Part shown: positions 44,827 to 55,900 of the stretch, one piece after another
Position numbering within the stretch: position 1 is the first letter of the stretch
How the letters are laid out: each line of letters opens with the position of its first letter
Source of the DNA: Sweltsa coloradensis
Lineage: Eukaryota > Arthropoda > Insecta > Plecoptera > Chloroperlidae
Reading direction: 5' to 3'
Assembly: GCA_024449915.1 (NCBI GenBank)
Contig: JAMZAV010003261.1
Coordinates: 1-64,000, forward strand
DNA: 64,000 nucleotides
Position numbers and translations under genes: made by a program
Notes under the pieces: generated by a model
Databases searched by the model: none
What the model saw: the letters and a program-made list of their open reading frames with translations, nothing else
Told to the model about the DNA's origin: nothing

Positions 44827-45086
44827 GGAGCGCCACCACTGCGCTTCGAGAAACTAGAACAACAAGGGAGACTTCAGTTACCTCGCGTCTGAGGAAGGCC
44901 ACGGATGTGGCAGAAATATAACGCAAACGGGTGAGTTGGTGTTGGATATTTTTAACCGTGTATTGTTTAGTCGAGTGGTTTTGTTTGTAATATTTTCCGG
45001 TTAACAAGTTCTGGTGTATAATACACATTTAACAAATTTCATTTTGCATTCAAAACTATCACCTCAGTTTCTGTAATTGTATTTGT
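44827..45086 (+). repeat. Penelope 3' end, copy 1, with hammerhead-like core
   Basis: Direct partner of 45381-45637. Contains CTGAGGA, a GCCAC-GGAT-GTGGC stem-loop and GAAA (44890-44919), the order of a hammerhead ribozyme core. Stems I and III were not convincingly found. Confidence 0.6.
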
Positions 45087-45215
45087 CTTCATAAATTTAG
45101 AAAACAATATAAACATCAAACTCACATAAATTCATTTCATTAACTAACAATATCATAGATGGCGCAATATAACCAACCCGGAAACCCGGATGAAGCGCCA
45201 TATAGTATCTTATCG
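45087..45215 (+). mobile_element. LINE-I 3' end, right part
   Basis: AATTTAGAAAACAATATAAAC, then ATAGATGGCGCAATATAACC and GATGAAGCGCC. Completes 43065-43210. Confidence 0.7.
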
Positions 45216-45249
45216 CATTGAGAACCATTGACGTTGGCTGATTCCCTGC

Positions 45250-45360
45250 CTCACGACTGTTTTCAAACTCACGTTCCTGCACAATATGTATTTCTAGGTG
45301 TATTTATTATTTATATTAATTTTATTCCTTGATAGCTTTATTAAGTTGAATGTGTGTGTA
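45250..45360 (+). repeat. Module R3, copy 1
   Basis: AAACTCACGTTCCTGCACAA and a downstream GTTGAATGTGTG. Also at 48030-48152 and 50200-50325, same strand. Family unknown. A TA microsatellite follows at 45362-45380. Confidence 0.5.
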
Positions 45361-45380
45361 AATATATATATATATATATA

Positions 45381-45637
45381 GGAGCGCCACCACTGCATTT
45401 CGAGAAACTAGAACAACAAGGGAGACTTCAGTTACCTCGCGTCTGAGGAAGGCCACGGATGTGGCAGAAATATAACGCAACGGGTGAGTTGGTGTTGGAT
45501 ATTTTTAACCGTGTATTGTTCAGTCGAGTGGTTTTGTTTGTAATATTTTCCGGTTAACAAGTTCTGGTGTATAATACACATTTAACTAATTTCATTTTGC
45601 ATTCAAAACTATCACCTAAGTTTCTGTAATTGTATTT
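45381..45637 (+). repeat. Penelope 3' end, copy 2
   Basis: Starts GGAGCGCCACCACTGC after a TA repeat. Nearly identical to copy 1, including the CTGAGGA..GAAA core. Either a heavily 5'-truncated second insertion or one of the paired terminal repeats typical of Penelope elements. Confidence 0.75.
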
Positions 45638-45654
45638 TATATATATATACATTT

Positions 45655-45745
45655 AGCCCCTGTCTTGGCTCGGGGTATAGAACTCGTCCAACAGCATGGC
45701 CCTGCTAATTGTAACAGGCAAGGAGAGATATCAAGTTCATCTGTT
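45655..45745 (+). mobile_element. SINE-A head
   Basis: CCCCTGTCTTGGCTCGGGG, AGCATGGCCCTGC. It ends at the B-box region. Confidence 0.6.
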
Positions 45746-45764
45746 CTGTTAAAGCATTTATTTA

Positions 45765-46752
45765 TTTGTTTTAACTCACATCATACTCATTTCTTTTATT
45801 ATATTTATTTATTATCTCTAACAACAGGTATTAAACCCACAAGTGTTAGGTATAGCTAAAACTAAACAATTAAAAAATATACAATTCAAAATAATACAAA
45901 TACGTTTCCTATACAAATCAATATGAACACTATAAAAATTAAGTACTATAAAATTAAGATTTTACAACAAGTACAAACAAGAAAAAATTGAGTAACAAAA
46001 GAATATATATAAAAAACGGCTAAAAGCCCAAGATGAATGAAGAAAAAATGAGGTTATAAAATACAAAACTAGTGAAAAGTTGATTAGGTGACAAGAGTGA
46101 TGAGTCATGTTGGTAAACTGGCATAAACAGCTGCTTTAAATAATTGAAGTTTCATGTGGTTGATGTCAATTTCTGGATTAATGGCTAATAATTTGTTGTA
46201 GGTGTCTTGAATTCGGTTAATGGGGGAAAATTTAAAAACATCAATACGAGCACATGGAATTTTGAAGGGGATGTAATTTCTTGTAAATCTTGAAGGGATA
46301 TGAAAGTTTATATCTTGAAGTAGGTCCGTGTCGATGAAGTTATGGAGAAGTTTGTAAAGGAAAATTACTTTGGTTGCACTACGACGACTTTCTAGTGTTG
46401 GAATCAATTGTTGTTGACAAAGTGTAGCATAATGTGATCGGTGAAAATTTATATTATTTTGAAAACAAAGAAAACTTACAAATTTGTACTGAATACGTTC
46501 AACTTGCTTAATTTTGGCGACTTGACGTGATGTGGATTCCACTTATTTCAATTTAAATAAATTAATAATAATTGTGTTTTGCTATTACTAGAACTACCAT
46601 AATTTTATTTTCCTATATATATATATACACTTAGAAAACAATATAATCAACAATAATACCATTAACTCATTTCATTAACTTTCAATATCACTGCAGGCGA
46701 CGCTATAGGACCACACCGGTTGAAGCGCCCTAGTTTCTCTCACGCCGTACAT
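45765..46752 (+). mobile_element. LINE-I 3'UTR split by a Jockey-like LINE end
   Basis: UTR pieces 45765-45812 and 46548-46752 (ends GGCGACGCTATAGGACC, CCGGTTGAAGCGCCC). The insert lies on the opposite strand. Confidence 0.65.
46105..46542 (-). pseudogene. Jockey-like LINE, C-terminal end of ORF2
   Basis: 145 residues in one frame: RQVAKIKQVERIQYKF, LIPTLESRRSATKVIFLYKL, NFHIPSRFTRN and INRIQDTYNKL. This is the pattern at the end of Jockey-clade (and related) LINE polyproteins, after the RT domain. RT itself is missing, so it is 5'-truncated. The 3' untranslated part runs to about 45813 and ends A-rich on the minus strand. The start shown is only the edge of the open frame. Confidence 0.7.
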
Positions 46753-47375
46753 GGGTGTCAATCTTAACTAAGTCATCTCTCCAGTATGGGTCGGTCCTCT
46801 TGACATTCCTTAGTCCCTTAGTCGTCGGGGATCCCTCCCCTCCCTTTAGCGACTTATCCGACGTCAACGACTTTGAGAAAACGAACAATGACAAAGATGA
46901 TCACGACCGCGACGTGAAAACATATATTTCCTCTCTCTATCCGTGGCTGGTATGACCAGCATGTGGTTTTCCTACCTACAACGACTAGGCTAGAGTGGAG
47001 CAAAAAGACCTAACGAATAAACTCCAAACCTAAAACTATTTGCCTATTTCTTTGTAACAGCCCCGCCTGGATCAGACAACACGCGGTGACGTTATGCAAT
47101 TAAATATCTCACTGATAATGGTTTGTTTAGTGGTCAATGCTCAATTGTGAGTAGCTCATGACAAGAACAATTGAAAAACTTCTAATTTCGACGGCCGTCC
47201 CGATGACGAAAATGACACCACGCACGATTCCAAAGATGATGACGACCACGACGGGGGAACCATCCCGTTACCGTCACTTCCCGTGGCGGGTTCTGACCAG
47301 CTTGAGATTTTCCACCCTGGAGCATTATGACCTAGAAGTTGATGCACACTCAATACAAATAAATTCAACTTAAGA
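46750..47375 (+). mobile_element. Two SINE-A 3' parts
   Basis: 46790-47025 and 47178-47375 carry triplet tract, hairpin region and tail in diverged form. The stretch between resembles 15740-15840. Confidence 0.6.
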
Positions 47376-47757
47376 AAACGGATCTGTCATCCCACATCCC
47401 TAGGGATTAGGCTGTAGCAGCATAAATCGACCCACATTAGATTAATTTTCTTACCTAAATTTATTTCACATCACAAATATTATCAATATAACAATCACAA
47501 TCAAAATTATTTCATTAATTTATTACTTTTAAAATTAGAAAACAAGCAAACTAAAAATGAAACCGACAATATCACAGACGGAACCATTTGTCCCCCGGCT
47601 AAAGCGCCCTTGTTTCTCACGTCCTTTGAATACATCGTCATAAAGTTAACTAGGGTAACTTTTAGCTGCTATACAAATTTTAAAAAATTGATAATCATAA
47701 ACAAACGATTTAAGTTAAATTTTTCACGTGACGTTTTGTGGACAACATTGGATTATC
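47376..47757 (+). mobile_element. LINE-I 3'UTR end and spacer
   Basis: LINE-I UTR at 47435-47628, with a diverged hairpin (CCCCCGGCTAAAGCGCCC). The rest is unassigned. Confidence 0.55.
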
Positions 47758-47995
47758 AGGCCCCGTCTGGGCCAGATTGCCCAGAGCATGGCTCTGCTAA
47801 TCGTAAAAGGCGATCCAAGAGAAAAAGTCCACCTCGCAAACATCAGCTAGTAAGAGGGGTGAATATTACGCCACCAAACTAAAGGCAAGCACTGTCATTC
47901 GTCGTCGGGGACCTTTCCCTTTTCCCTTCACGACCACCCCGGCGACGACGACCATGACAACACGAACGATGACTAAGACGATGGCAAAGGAAAAA
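47758..47995 (+). mobile_element. SINE-A 5' two thirds
   Basis: Head intact (GATTGCCCAGAGCATGGCTC). It ends in the triplet tract. Confidence 0.8.
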
Positions 47996-48029
47996 GGTTT
48001 TTGCTATGCGTAGGTTACAAATTTGTCTG

Positions 48030-48152
48030 CCTTTAATAACTGTTTATAAACTCACGTTCCCGCACAAAAGGTATTTCGAAAGTGTATTAATTAATTACAT
48101 TAATTATATTCCCCATAACATTCCTTTAATTAAATGTGCCAAGAGGATCCAA
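48030..48152 (+). repeat. Module R3, copy 2
   Basis: AAACTCACGTTCCCGCACAA. Followed directly by a TTA-flanked MITE. Confidence 0.5.
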
Positions 48153-48161
48153 ACTGACTTA

Positions 48162-48329
48162 TAGCGTTTTCCATTGGCATGCACTCGGCGAGTGCAGAGA
48201 TGTCATTGTTGTCAACCTCCACTTGAATTACATTACAAAACTGAACAAATGAAAAGACAAGTGGCAATCAGTGCGCCACTATAGGGCGCACTTAGTGCGA
48301 CTCTGAGTGCCGGCCAATGGTAAACGCCA
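48162..48329. mobile_element. 168-bp MITE with 17-bp inverted ends
   Basis: TAGCGTTTTCCATTGGC at the left pairs with GCCAATGGTAAACGCCA at the right (15 of 17). TTA flanks both sides (48159-48161 and 48330-48332), a Harbinger-like target. Confidence 0.75.
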
Positions 48330-48384
48330 TTAGGTACCTTAATGTCGTCCCATCTGTTAACCATTTAGTTAGCATTTAGAGAGT

Positions 48385-48765
48385 ACTCACCTAAAACGAG
48401 AGGCGAGCTCTGCAGTGGTCATCGGAGACCCACCCACACCCTTTTCCTCCCCTAACCCCATTGCTATGTGATTGAATTTCGGTGACCTGCAAAGGAATTT
48501 GCGTTGATTCGCCAGGCGGCCGTCTATATGGACCTAGCTGGTGAAAAGCGCCCTGGTTCCTCCCTCGTCGCGTCTTTGACTTAGGTGTCACGCGCTATTA
48601 AATTTTATGTTTGCTTTCACTTTTAAATTCTTTCTTATCTTTCTTGTATCAACTTTGAAAAGTATTATTAATTTAATACGGCAAACTCACATAAACTGAC
48701 AATATCTCAGGCGGCGCAAATGACTAAACAGTTGTCGAGCCCTTAATCAAATAAAACAACCCCTG
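48385..48765 (+). mobile_element. SINE-A scrap, LINE-I ends, chimeric tail
   Basis: A SINE body scrap (48390-48440), a LINE-I end (48510-48577), then a LINE-I UTR whose terminus is SINE-like (48600-48760: GGCGGCGCAAATGAC, then GAGCCCTTAATCAAATAAAA). Confidence 0.55.
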
Positions 48766-48767
48766 TC

Positions 48768-49195
48768 TGGGCACGGGGTAGAAAAGGCCAGAGATTGCCT
48801 CTGTGAATCGTAAAAGGCGATTTCAGAGAAATGTCCACCTCGCAACATCAGCTAGAAAGAGCGGAATACCTTACTCCTGAAACTAGAGCGAGCACTGGCA
48901 ATCGTCGTCGGGGACCTTGCCCCCTTTTCCTTGACGACTCCCCGGCGACGATGACACTGACACAACGAACGATGACAAAGACTAGACGCCGTGCGACGTG
49001 AGAACCCCCTTCCTCCCCTTAACCCTGGCTGGTTCTGACCAGCATGGGCCCCTCCTCCCTTCCCCCTTAGCTAGAGTGGGCTTATGACCAACGGTATGAC
49101 GCGTCCTTAATCCAAATTTAAAAAAGAACAAAAAACTGGGTTAGGTGGTGCAATTATGACCTAGCGGTGACGCGTCCTTTATCCAACTACTAACC
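48768..49195 (+). mobile_element. SINE-A, indel-rich, with extra tail
   Basis: Full order present. Tail repeated at 49143-49190 (AATTATGACCTAGCGGTGAC). Confidence 0.75.
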
Positions 49196-49430
49196 AAAAA
49201 AAAAGTCGCTTAATTTTCCTCAAGTCGTTCTAGTCTTTGGGTATCCACTGTTAATATATCATCACGCGAGCACTGAAGGTCATCGTGTGGACCCCTGAAT
49301 TCGTAGCGACGTCGACTATGACTAACCGTGAAAAACACACCTTTTAACTGTGTACGCGACTTATCGCATTTAGCTTAGATAATAATCTTTGAATGACTAA
49401 GTCACTTAACAATATAACAACAAAATTCTT
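49196..49430. other. No gene recognised
   Basis: Unassigned. Confidence 0.35.
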
Positions 49431-49820
49431 GGTCCGGGTTAAAATTTTGCCCAAAACATGGTGCTCGATCTACAATCGTAGGCGAGAATCGTGAAAATTT
49501 CCATTTTGGAACATCAATCGGTAATGAGAACACAGAATATTAGTATTTATCCCCGAAACTAAAGGCGAGCTCTGGGCAATCGTCGTCTGGGAACCCTTTC
49601 CCCTTGCCTCACGACGACGACGACAATGACATGTAAATATCCCTTAGGTTTAGAGTCGGAGCATATTACCTTACAGTTGACACAACCTTAATCCAAATAA
49701 ACCAAAAATTAATAATTACAAAATATAAATTTAATTCAATAACGAACTATATCACAGCGGCGCAATAATGGTATGTGCCCTAGTTTCTCTCGTCATTTTC
49801 TTAGAATTTCCTTTTGTTGT
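49430..49820 (+). mobile_element. SINE-A remnant and LINE-I end
   Basis: Diverged SINE-A 49430-49705, then a short LINE-I end (CACAGCGGCGCAATAATGG, CCCTAGTTTCTCTCGTC) to 49797. Confidence 0.6.
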
Positions 49821-49822
49821 TC

Positions 49823-50175
49823 CCCCGTCTGGGCCCGGGGAAGAATTGGCCCAGAGCATGGCTCTGCTAATCGTAAAAGGCGATTTAAAAGTCCACCTCG
49901 CAAACATCAGCTAGTTTGAAAGGTAGTATTTCACTCCCCGAAAATAGAGGCGTCGGGGAACTTGCCCCCTTCCTTTGACAACCCCTCGACGACGATGACG
50001 ACAATTACATCACGAACGATGACGAAGGCAATGACGACCGCGACGTGAGAAACCCCCCATCCTCCCCATCCGTGGCTGGTTCTGACCAGCATGGGACCCT
50101 CCTCCCCCCCCCCTAGGTTAGAGTAGTGCATTATGACCTAACGGTTGACGCGTCCTTAATCCAAATAAACCAAAA
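49823..50175 (+). mobile_element. SINE-A, nearly complete
   Basis: A short deletion in the body removes GAGCTCTGGCAATCG. Hairpin and tail clean. Confidence 0.87.
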
Positions 50176-50199
50176 AAAACTTTCATAGGTTACAAATGT

Positions 50200-50325
50200 C
50201 GCCGCCTCACAAATGTTTTAAACTCACGTTCCAGTACAATATGTATTTCTAGGGTGTATTTATTGCTTACATTATTATTTTTCCCCAATATATTCATTTA
50301 GTTGAATGTGTCAAGAGGATGGCAG
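50200..50325 (+). repeat. Module R3, copy 3
   Basis: AAACTCACGTTCCAGTACAA to GTTGAATGTGTCAAGAGGAT. Confidence 0.5.
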
Positions 50326-50439
50326 AAGAGAGCATAACTCCAAGCTCACTTCATGACTGCCATCGTTAAAAAAATAAATATAATAATTCACAGTTAAAAA
50401 CACAATTAGGATATATAAACACCAAATTAAATCAATATA

Positions 50440-50700
50440 GCCCCTGTCTGGGCCCGGGGTAGAATATGACTCACAGAATGGCTCTGCTAATCGTAAAAGG
50501 CGAGGAATTAGATAAACTACAACAATTGAAAATCAGCAAGCAATTAGACGACTACTACCTGAACCAAAAGGCGAGCTCAGGCAGTTGTCGTCAGGGACGA
50601 GGGGACCCATTTCATCTCACTACCAATGGCTGGTTCTGACCAGCAGGGGACTTACCCTTCCACATCCCCAAGGCAGAAGGCTAGCTTATCTTGTCTCTTC
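50440..50700 (+). mobile_element. SINE-A with internal deletion
   Basis: Head present. The triplet tract is lost. Hairpin GCTGGTTCTGACCAGC intact at about 50629-50644. Confidence 0.75.
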
Positions 50701-50734
50701 CGCCTCGCTTGCATGAGCTATCATATCAGTGAGT

Positions 50735-50905
50735 ATTGGCTGTATTAAACCAACGTTATGTTTGCGTAGGTGTGACTGATGATGGGTACAAAAAAAGTTT
50801 GATCCAGTGCATATTAGGCCCAGAGCATGGCTCTGCTAATTGTAAATGCGATTAACAAGATAAATTAAATCTTGCTAACGTAAGCGAGTCAGACGGGAAG
50901 TGTAT
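50735..50905 (+). mobile_element. Module plus SINE-A head
   Basis: Same module-to-head junction as at 10868-10975. Confidence 0.6.
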
Positions 50906-50907
50906 AG

Positions 50908-51285
50908 CCCCGTCTGGGCCTGGAGTAGAATTGGCCCAGAGCATCTCTGCTTATCGTAAAATGCAATTTAGAGAATAAGTCCATCCCGCAAACATCAGCT
51001 AGAAAATGGAGTTAGTATATTACAATTTGAATCTAGAGGCGAGCTCTGGCAATCGTTGCCTGGGACACCTCCCTTTTCCCTTGACGACCTCCCCGACGAT
51101 GTTGACAGTGACACAACGAACGATGGTAAGGACTTTGACGACCGCGACGTGAGAGCCCCTCTATTCCCCCCCTACCCGTGGATGGTTCTGACCAACATGA
51201 GCCTCTCCTTCCCATTTCCCCAAGGCTAGAGTGGTGCATTATGACCTTACGGTTTACGCGTCCTTAACCCAATAAAATAAAAAAA
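50908..51285 (+). mobile_element. SINE-A, full length
   Basis: Head lacks two bases (GAGCATCTCTGC). Tail TTTACGCGTCCTTAACCC. Confidence 0.82.
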
Positions 51286-51612
51286 TCACTAAATCTAGAG
51301 GCTAACATCGACGTAGGGGAAATACCTTCCTGCCTTAAACGTACTCCCTGACGATGGCAATCGTGCAAAATGTTGACAAAATCTATTGTGACGACGACGT
51401 GGAATTCCCCTACCTCCTCCCTTCCCCCTTCTACGCACGGCTGACTAGATGTATGAATCCTCACAATCCTCCACGCAAGAGTGGTGCATTAATGACCTTA
51501 CAGTTGTCGCGCCCTTACTAAAAAAAAATGAAATACCACTTACAATTGTGGTTGGTTTTGACCAGCCTGGAATTTTCATCACACTATCCCCTAGAACACA
51601 GTGCCCTCAATC
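51286..51612 (+). mobile_element. Diverged SINE-A 3' fragments
   Basis: Weak body and tail (CTTACAGTTGTCGCGCCC), then another hairpin piece at 51545-51570. Confidence 0.5.
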
Positions 51613-51621
51613 CAAATTATG

Positions 51622-51910
51622 AACCCCCGTCTGGTCCCGAGATAGAGTTGGCCCAGATTATGGCTCTGCTAATCATACAAGAAGATCCAAGAGACTTCGC
51701 AAACATCAGCTAGTGAGGGAGCTCTTTCTCCCCAAAACTCGAGGCGAGCTCTGGCAATCATCGTCGGGGACACCTCCCCCTTCCCTTGACGACCTCTCCG
51801 ACGACAATGACAATGACAACACGACATGTCAAAGAACATGACGACCGCGGAGTGAGAAGAATTACATTCCACCCTCTACCCGTGGCTGGTAATAACGACC
51901 ACGACGTTAA
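51622..51910 (+). mobile_element. SINE-A, tail missing
   Basis: Head GTTGGCCCAGATTATGGCTC. It ends at the hairpin, where the next copy begins. Confidence 0.78.
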
Positions 51911-51917
51911 AATCTTT

Positions 51918-52298
51918 CCCCGTCTGGGCCCGGGGTAGAATTGGCCCAGAGCATGGCTCCGCTAATCGTAAAAGGCGATTCGAGAGAAAAAGTTCACCTC
52001 GCAAACATCAGCTAGTATGAAAGGGAATATATATTACTCAACAAAACTAGAGGCGAGCTCTGGCAATCGTCGTCGGGGAACTTGCCCCCTTCCCTTGACG
52101 ACCACTCGACGACGATGACGATTTTGACTCCACGAACGATGACGAAGACAATGACGACCGCGACGTGAGAACCCCCCTTTCCTCTCTCTACCCGTGGCTG
52201 GTTCTGACCATCATGGTCCCCTCCTCCCCCCCACCTCCCTAGTTTAGAGTGGTGCATTATGACCTAACGGTTGAGGCGTCCTTAATCCAAATAAACCT
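51918..52298 (+). mobile_element. SINE-A, full length
   Basis: TTCGA at the B-box position. Hairpin with one change. Tail GTTGAGGCGTCCTTAATCC. Confidence 0.88.
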
Positions 52299-52327
52299 AC
52301 AAAATAAAATCCACACCTTATTTAGAA

Positions 52328-52775
52328 ACCCCTTCCCGCTGCTGGTTGAGACCAGTATTGGATTGTCCTTCTATAGGAAATCCTCTAGCAACAATCTTGG
52401 CCCGAGGTAGAATTGGCACAGAGCATTGGTCTTTTTATTGTTAATGGCGATTTAAGAGAGGAAGTCCGCCTCGCAAAATATCAGCTTGTAAGAGGCGTTG
52501 TTTATTTCTCCTCAAACATAGAGGTGAGCTCTTGCATTCATTGTCGGGGAACTCTTCCCCTTCCTCTGACGAACTTTGCGACGACGTCGACCAATTCACA
52601 ACACGAAACATACCACGATGAAAAAAACGATGACGCCTCGACGTGAGAACCCTCCTTTCCACCCTCTACCAGTGGCTGGTTCTCGTTTGCATTGGCCTCT
52701 CCTCCCCATATCCCCTAGGTTACAGTGTTGTATTATGACCTAACGGTTGACGTGTCATTAATCCAAATAAACCAT
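52328..52775 (+). mobile_element. SINE-A hairpin scrap and a diverged full copy
   Basis: The scrap at 52328-52380 precedes a copy at 52395-52775, whose hairpin is lost (GGCTGGTTCTCGTTTGC) but whose tail is kept. Confidence 0.72.
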
Positions 52776-52789
52776 ATTTATTTATTTTT

Positions 52790-52962
52790 TATCAGTTGAA
52801 TGTGCTAATGTTAAACCTTGCTTCAGCAATCTGAATTCCCAAATCTCATGAAGAGATTCTATCTTGTAAGGACTTCGGCGACAAAGTTTTAAAATTTATC
52901 ATTCAAATAAATAAGATTTGGTTTGCTATTGCTATCATCTATTTAAATTTCTCTATCTTATT
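52790..52962 (+). pseudogene. LINE-I coding end and partial 3'UTR
   Basis: Degraded coding end and UTR that stops where the next LINE-I copy begins. The two copies are head-to-tail on the same strand. Confidence 0.6.
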
Positions 52963-52964
52963 AT

Positions 52965-55900
52965 TACAAGAAACTTTTTTCAAACCAACTGATAACCCTA
53001 CGGTTAAGGGTTATACAATCTACCGTAAGGATTATACAGGAGGTGAACGTGCACAGGGAGGTGTTGCCATTTTGGTGCATGACTCTGTGTATGCCACTCA
53101 AATTCCATTGACAACTCGCCTTCAGGCCGTCGCCGTTACAGCTTACATTCCAAATGTAACCACATTATGCTGTATTTACATTCCACCACCATTAATCATT
53201 AGCAGACGCGATCTGGAGGCATTGTCGGATCAATTACATGGACCCGTAATCTTGGGTGGTGATTTTAACGCTCACCATACTGACTGGGGATCAGTAGTTT
53301 CTGATCAACGGGGTTGTGTTGTAGCAGATTTTCTACAACACAATGATGTTTCATTGTTGAACACGGGCCAGATGACTCATTTCACGTCACATTCTGGCAC
53401 TTTTTCAGCCATAGATTTAGTCATGTGTACACCATTGCTATCGCTTGATCTCGAGCTAAATGTGCTTGATGATTTACATGGAAGTGATCATTTTCCAATT
53501 CAGGTGAATGTATTAAACTACAATAGGCCACACAATCCAGGTCAGGGATGGAGACTTGCGCAAGCTGATAGGGGAAAGTTCCAGGAAATTAGTGAAGTCT
53601 CTTTGCTCAAGGTGGACTTTACTAGTTCTCGTGACCCCAACGTGCTTGTCAATAATGTTAGTAAATGCTTGCTCGATGCAGCATATGCCAGTATACCACT
53701 GACTAGTGGTGAACAACGTCGTCGTGTCGTCCCCTGGTGGAACAAAGATTGTGCATTGGCCATCAAGGCAAAGAAAGCAGCTTTTAAAAAATTAAATACA
53801 TTTCCTACATTTGAAAATTTAATCAATTACAAGCACGAGAGAGCGAAAACGAGACGAATTATCAAACATAGTAAGAGGCAGTCATGGCAAGAGTATGTAT
53901 CTTCTATAAATTACAGCACCTCTTCCACGATGGTGTGGAAAAGGATTAAATCAATTAGTGGACGTCAGGTAAACACCATACCCGCTATCAAGGATGGCGG
54001 GCAATTAGTTACTACTCCAGCAGATGTGGCTTCAGTACTGGGTACACATTTTGCATCGGTAAGCAGTAATGCACGATATGATGCAGAATTTCTAGCACAC
54101 AAGCAGTTGACAGAAGCTCGAAAACTTAATTTCTCATCTTAAAACGATGAGCCATACAACAGAGCGTTCTCTTTGTGGGAACTCCGTATGGCGTTAAGCT
54201 CATTACGTCGCACATCTGTGGGAGAAGACAAAATGCACAACGACATGTTTGTGCACCTGACTGATCCCTCATTGGAAGTTATTATTTTATTTTTTAATAT
54301 TTTGTGGTTGTCTGACATATTTCCCGATAGTTGGCGTAGTGCCATTTTTATTCCACTTCTTAAACCCACAAAAGATAAGTCAATACGACTTCATATCGCC
54401 CTATTTCTCTGACAAGTTGCTTTTGCAAATGGTTCGAAAAGATGATCCACAAACGACTAATGTGGATGCTGGAGACACGCGGTTTATTGGCGAACGTCCA
54501 ATGTGGATTTCGTCAACGTCGTTGCACCATCGACCATTTGGTTCGATAAGAGACGTTTATTCAAGAAGGGTTTGTTGCAAAACAACATGTTGTTGGTGTG
54601 CTTTTTGACATTGAAAAAAGCATACGACACAACATGGAGATATAATATTCTTCAACAGATTCACGAGTGGGGTTTTAGAGTGCACATGCCAAAATTTTTA
54701 GAAAACTTTTTAAAAGATAGAATTTTCAAAGTGCGTGTTAACAATGTACTGTCCGACGAATTCTCACTGGAAACAGGTGTACCACAAGGCTCGGTCTTGT
54801 CGGTATCACTGTTTGCTATTGGAATAAACAGTGTAGTGGATTGTATCCCAAAGAGCCTAATGTCGTGCCTATTTGTAGATGACCTGGGAATCTTCTTCAG
54901 ATCAATAAATTTATTAACAGCTCAAAGACACGTGCAAATGGGATTGAACAATATAAGTGAATGGGCTCGAAAGCGGGGACACGATTCTCTCCCGAAAAAA
55001 CTCAGTGCATTCACTTTTGCCGTCTTCAAGGAATCCAAAATGACCCACAACTATCGTTTAACAATGTAGAACTTCTATTCAAAACAAATGTCCGTCTTCT
55101 CGGCATGGTGTTTGACAAAAAGCTAAATTGGAAAGACCACGTTGTTGAGTTACGCAAAAAATGCATGTTGAAAATCAACTTATTGAAAGTTCTCAGTAAT
55201 ACATCGTAGGGTGCAGATAGGACTTGCATGTTGAGAATCTACGGATCTCTAGTTTGCTCCAAGATGGACTATAAATGTTTCGTAAACTCTTCAGCAAGTA
55301 ACACAGCCCTTAAACTTCTAGACACTGTCTACCATTGTGGTCTTCGTATTGCTCTTGGTGCATTTCGAACAAGCCCGGTAGTCAGCTTGTATGCCGAGTC
55401 AGGTGTGTCCTCCTTGGCAGAACGGAGAAACCTCTTGATGGGTACGTATGTTATGAAAATTAAAGCTATGCCTAACCATCCAGCAAATCGGAATGTTTTT
55501 AACACAACATATGTCAGACACTTGATATCAAACCCAAGCATCTCTTCAAACGGGATGAAGATGTAAACTTTTGTTTAATCTTATAGAATTTCATCTGCCA
55601 AAAGTTTTTAATTTTGTATTTAGCAATAACCCGCCCTGGTTTACAACAGAGCCGATTATTATATTTGACCTTTGTCGTTTTGATAAAAACTCTACTTGCG
55701 ATAGTGTATTCAAAATTAACTTTAGAGAGATTTGCCATGAACATCAAAGGTTTATTTTGGTTTTCACAGATGGCTCTAAATTTGACAACAAGGTTGGAAG
55801 TGCTTTTTATTGCTCCACCTTAACTGAACGTTTCAGGCTAAGCGACGTGTGTTCAGTTTTCACTGCAGAGTTATTCGCCATCCGTGAAGCTCTTAAATAC

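Larger units (their letters stand above)
43215..45086 (+). mobile_element. Penelope-like element, 5'-truncated
   Basis: Contains the RT and GIY-YIG coding parts and a 3' untranslated end (44689-45086). About 260 bp of its 3' end recur at 45381-45637. It lies inside a LINE-I 3'UTR. Confidence 0.85.
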
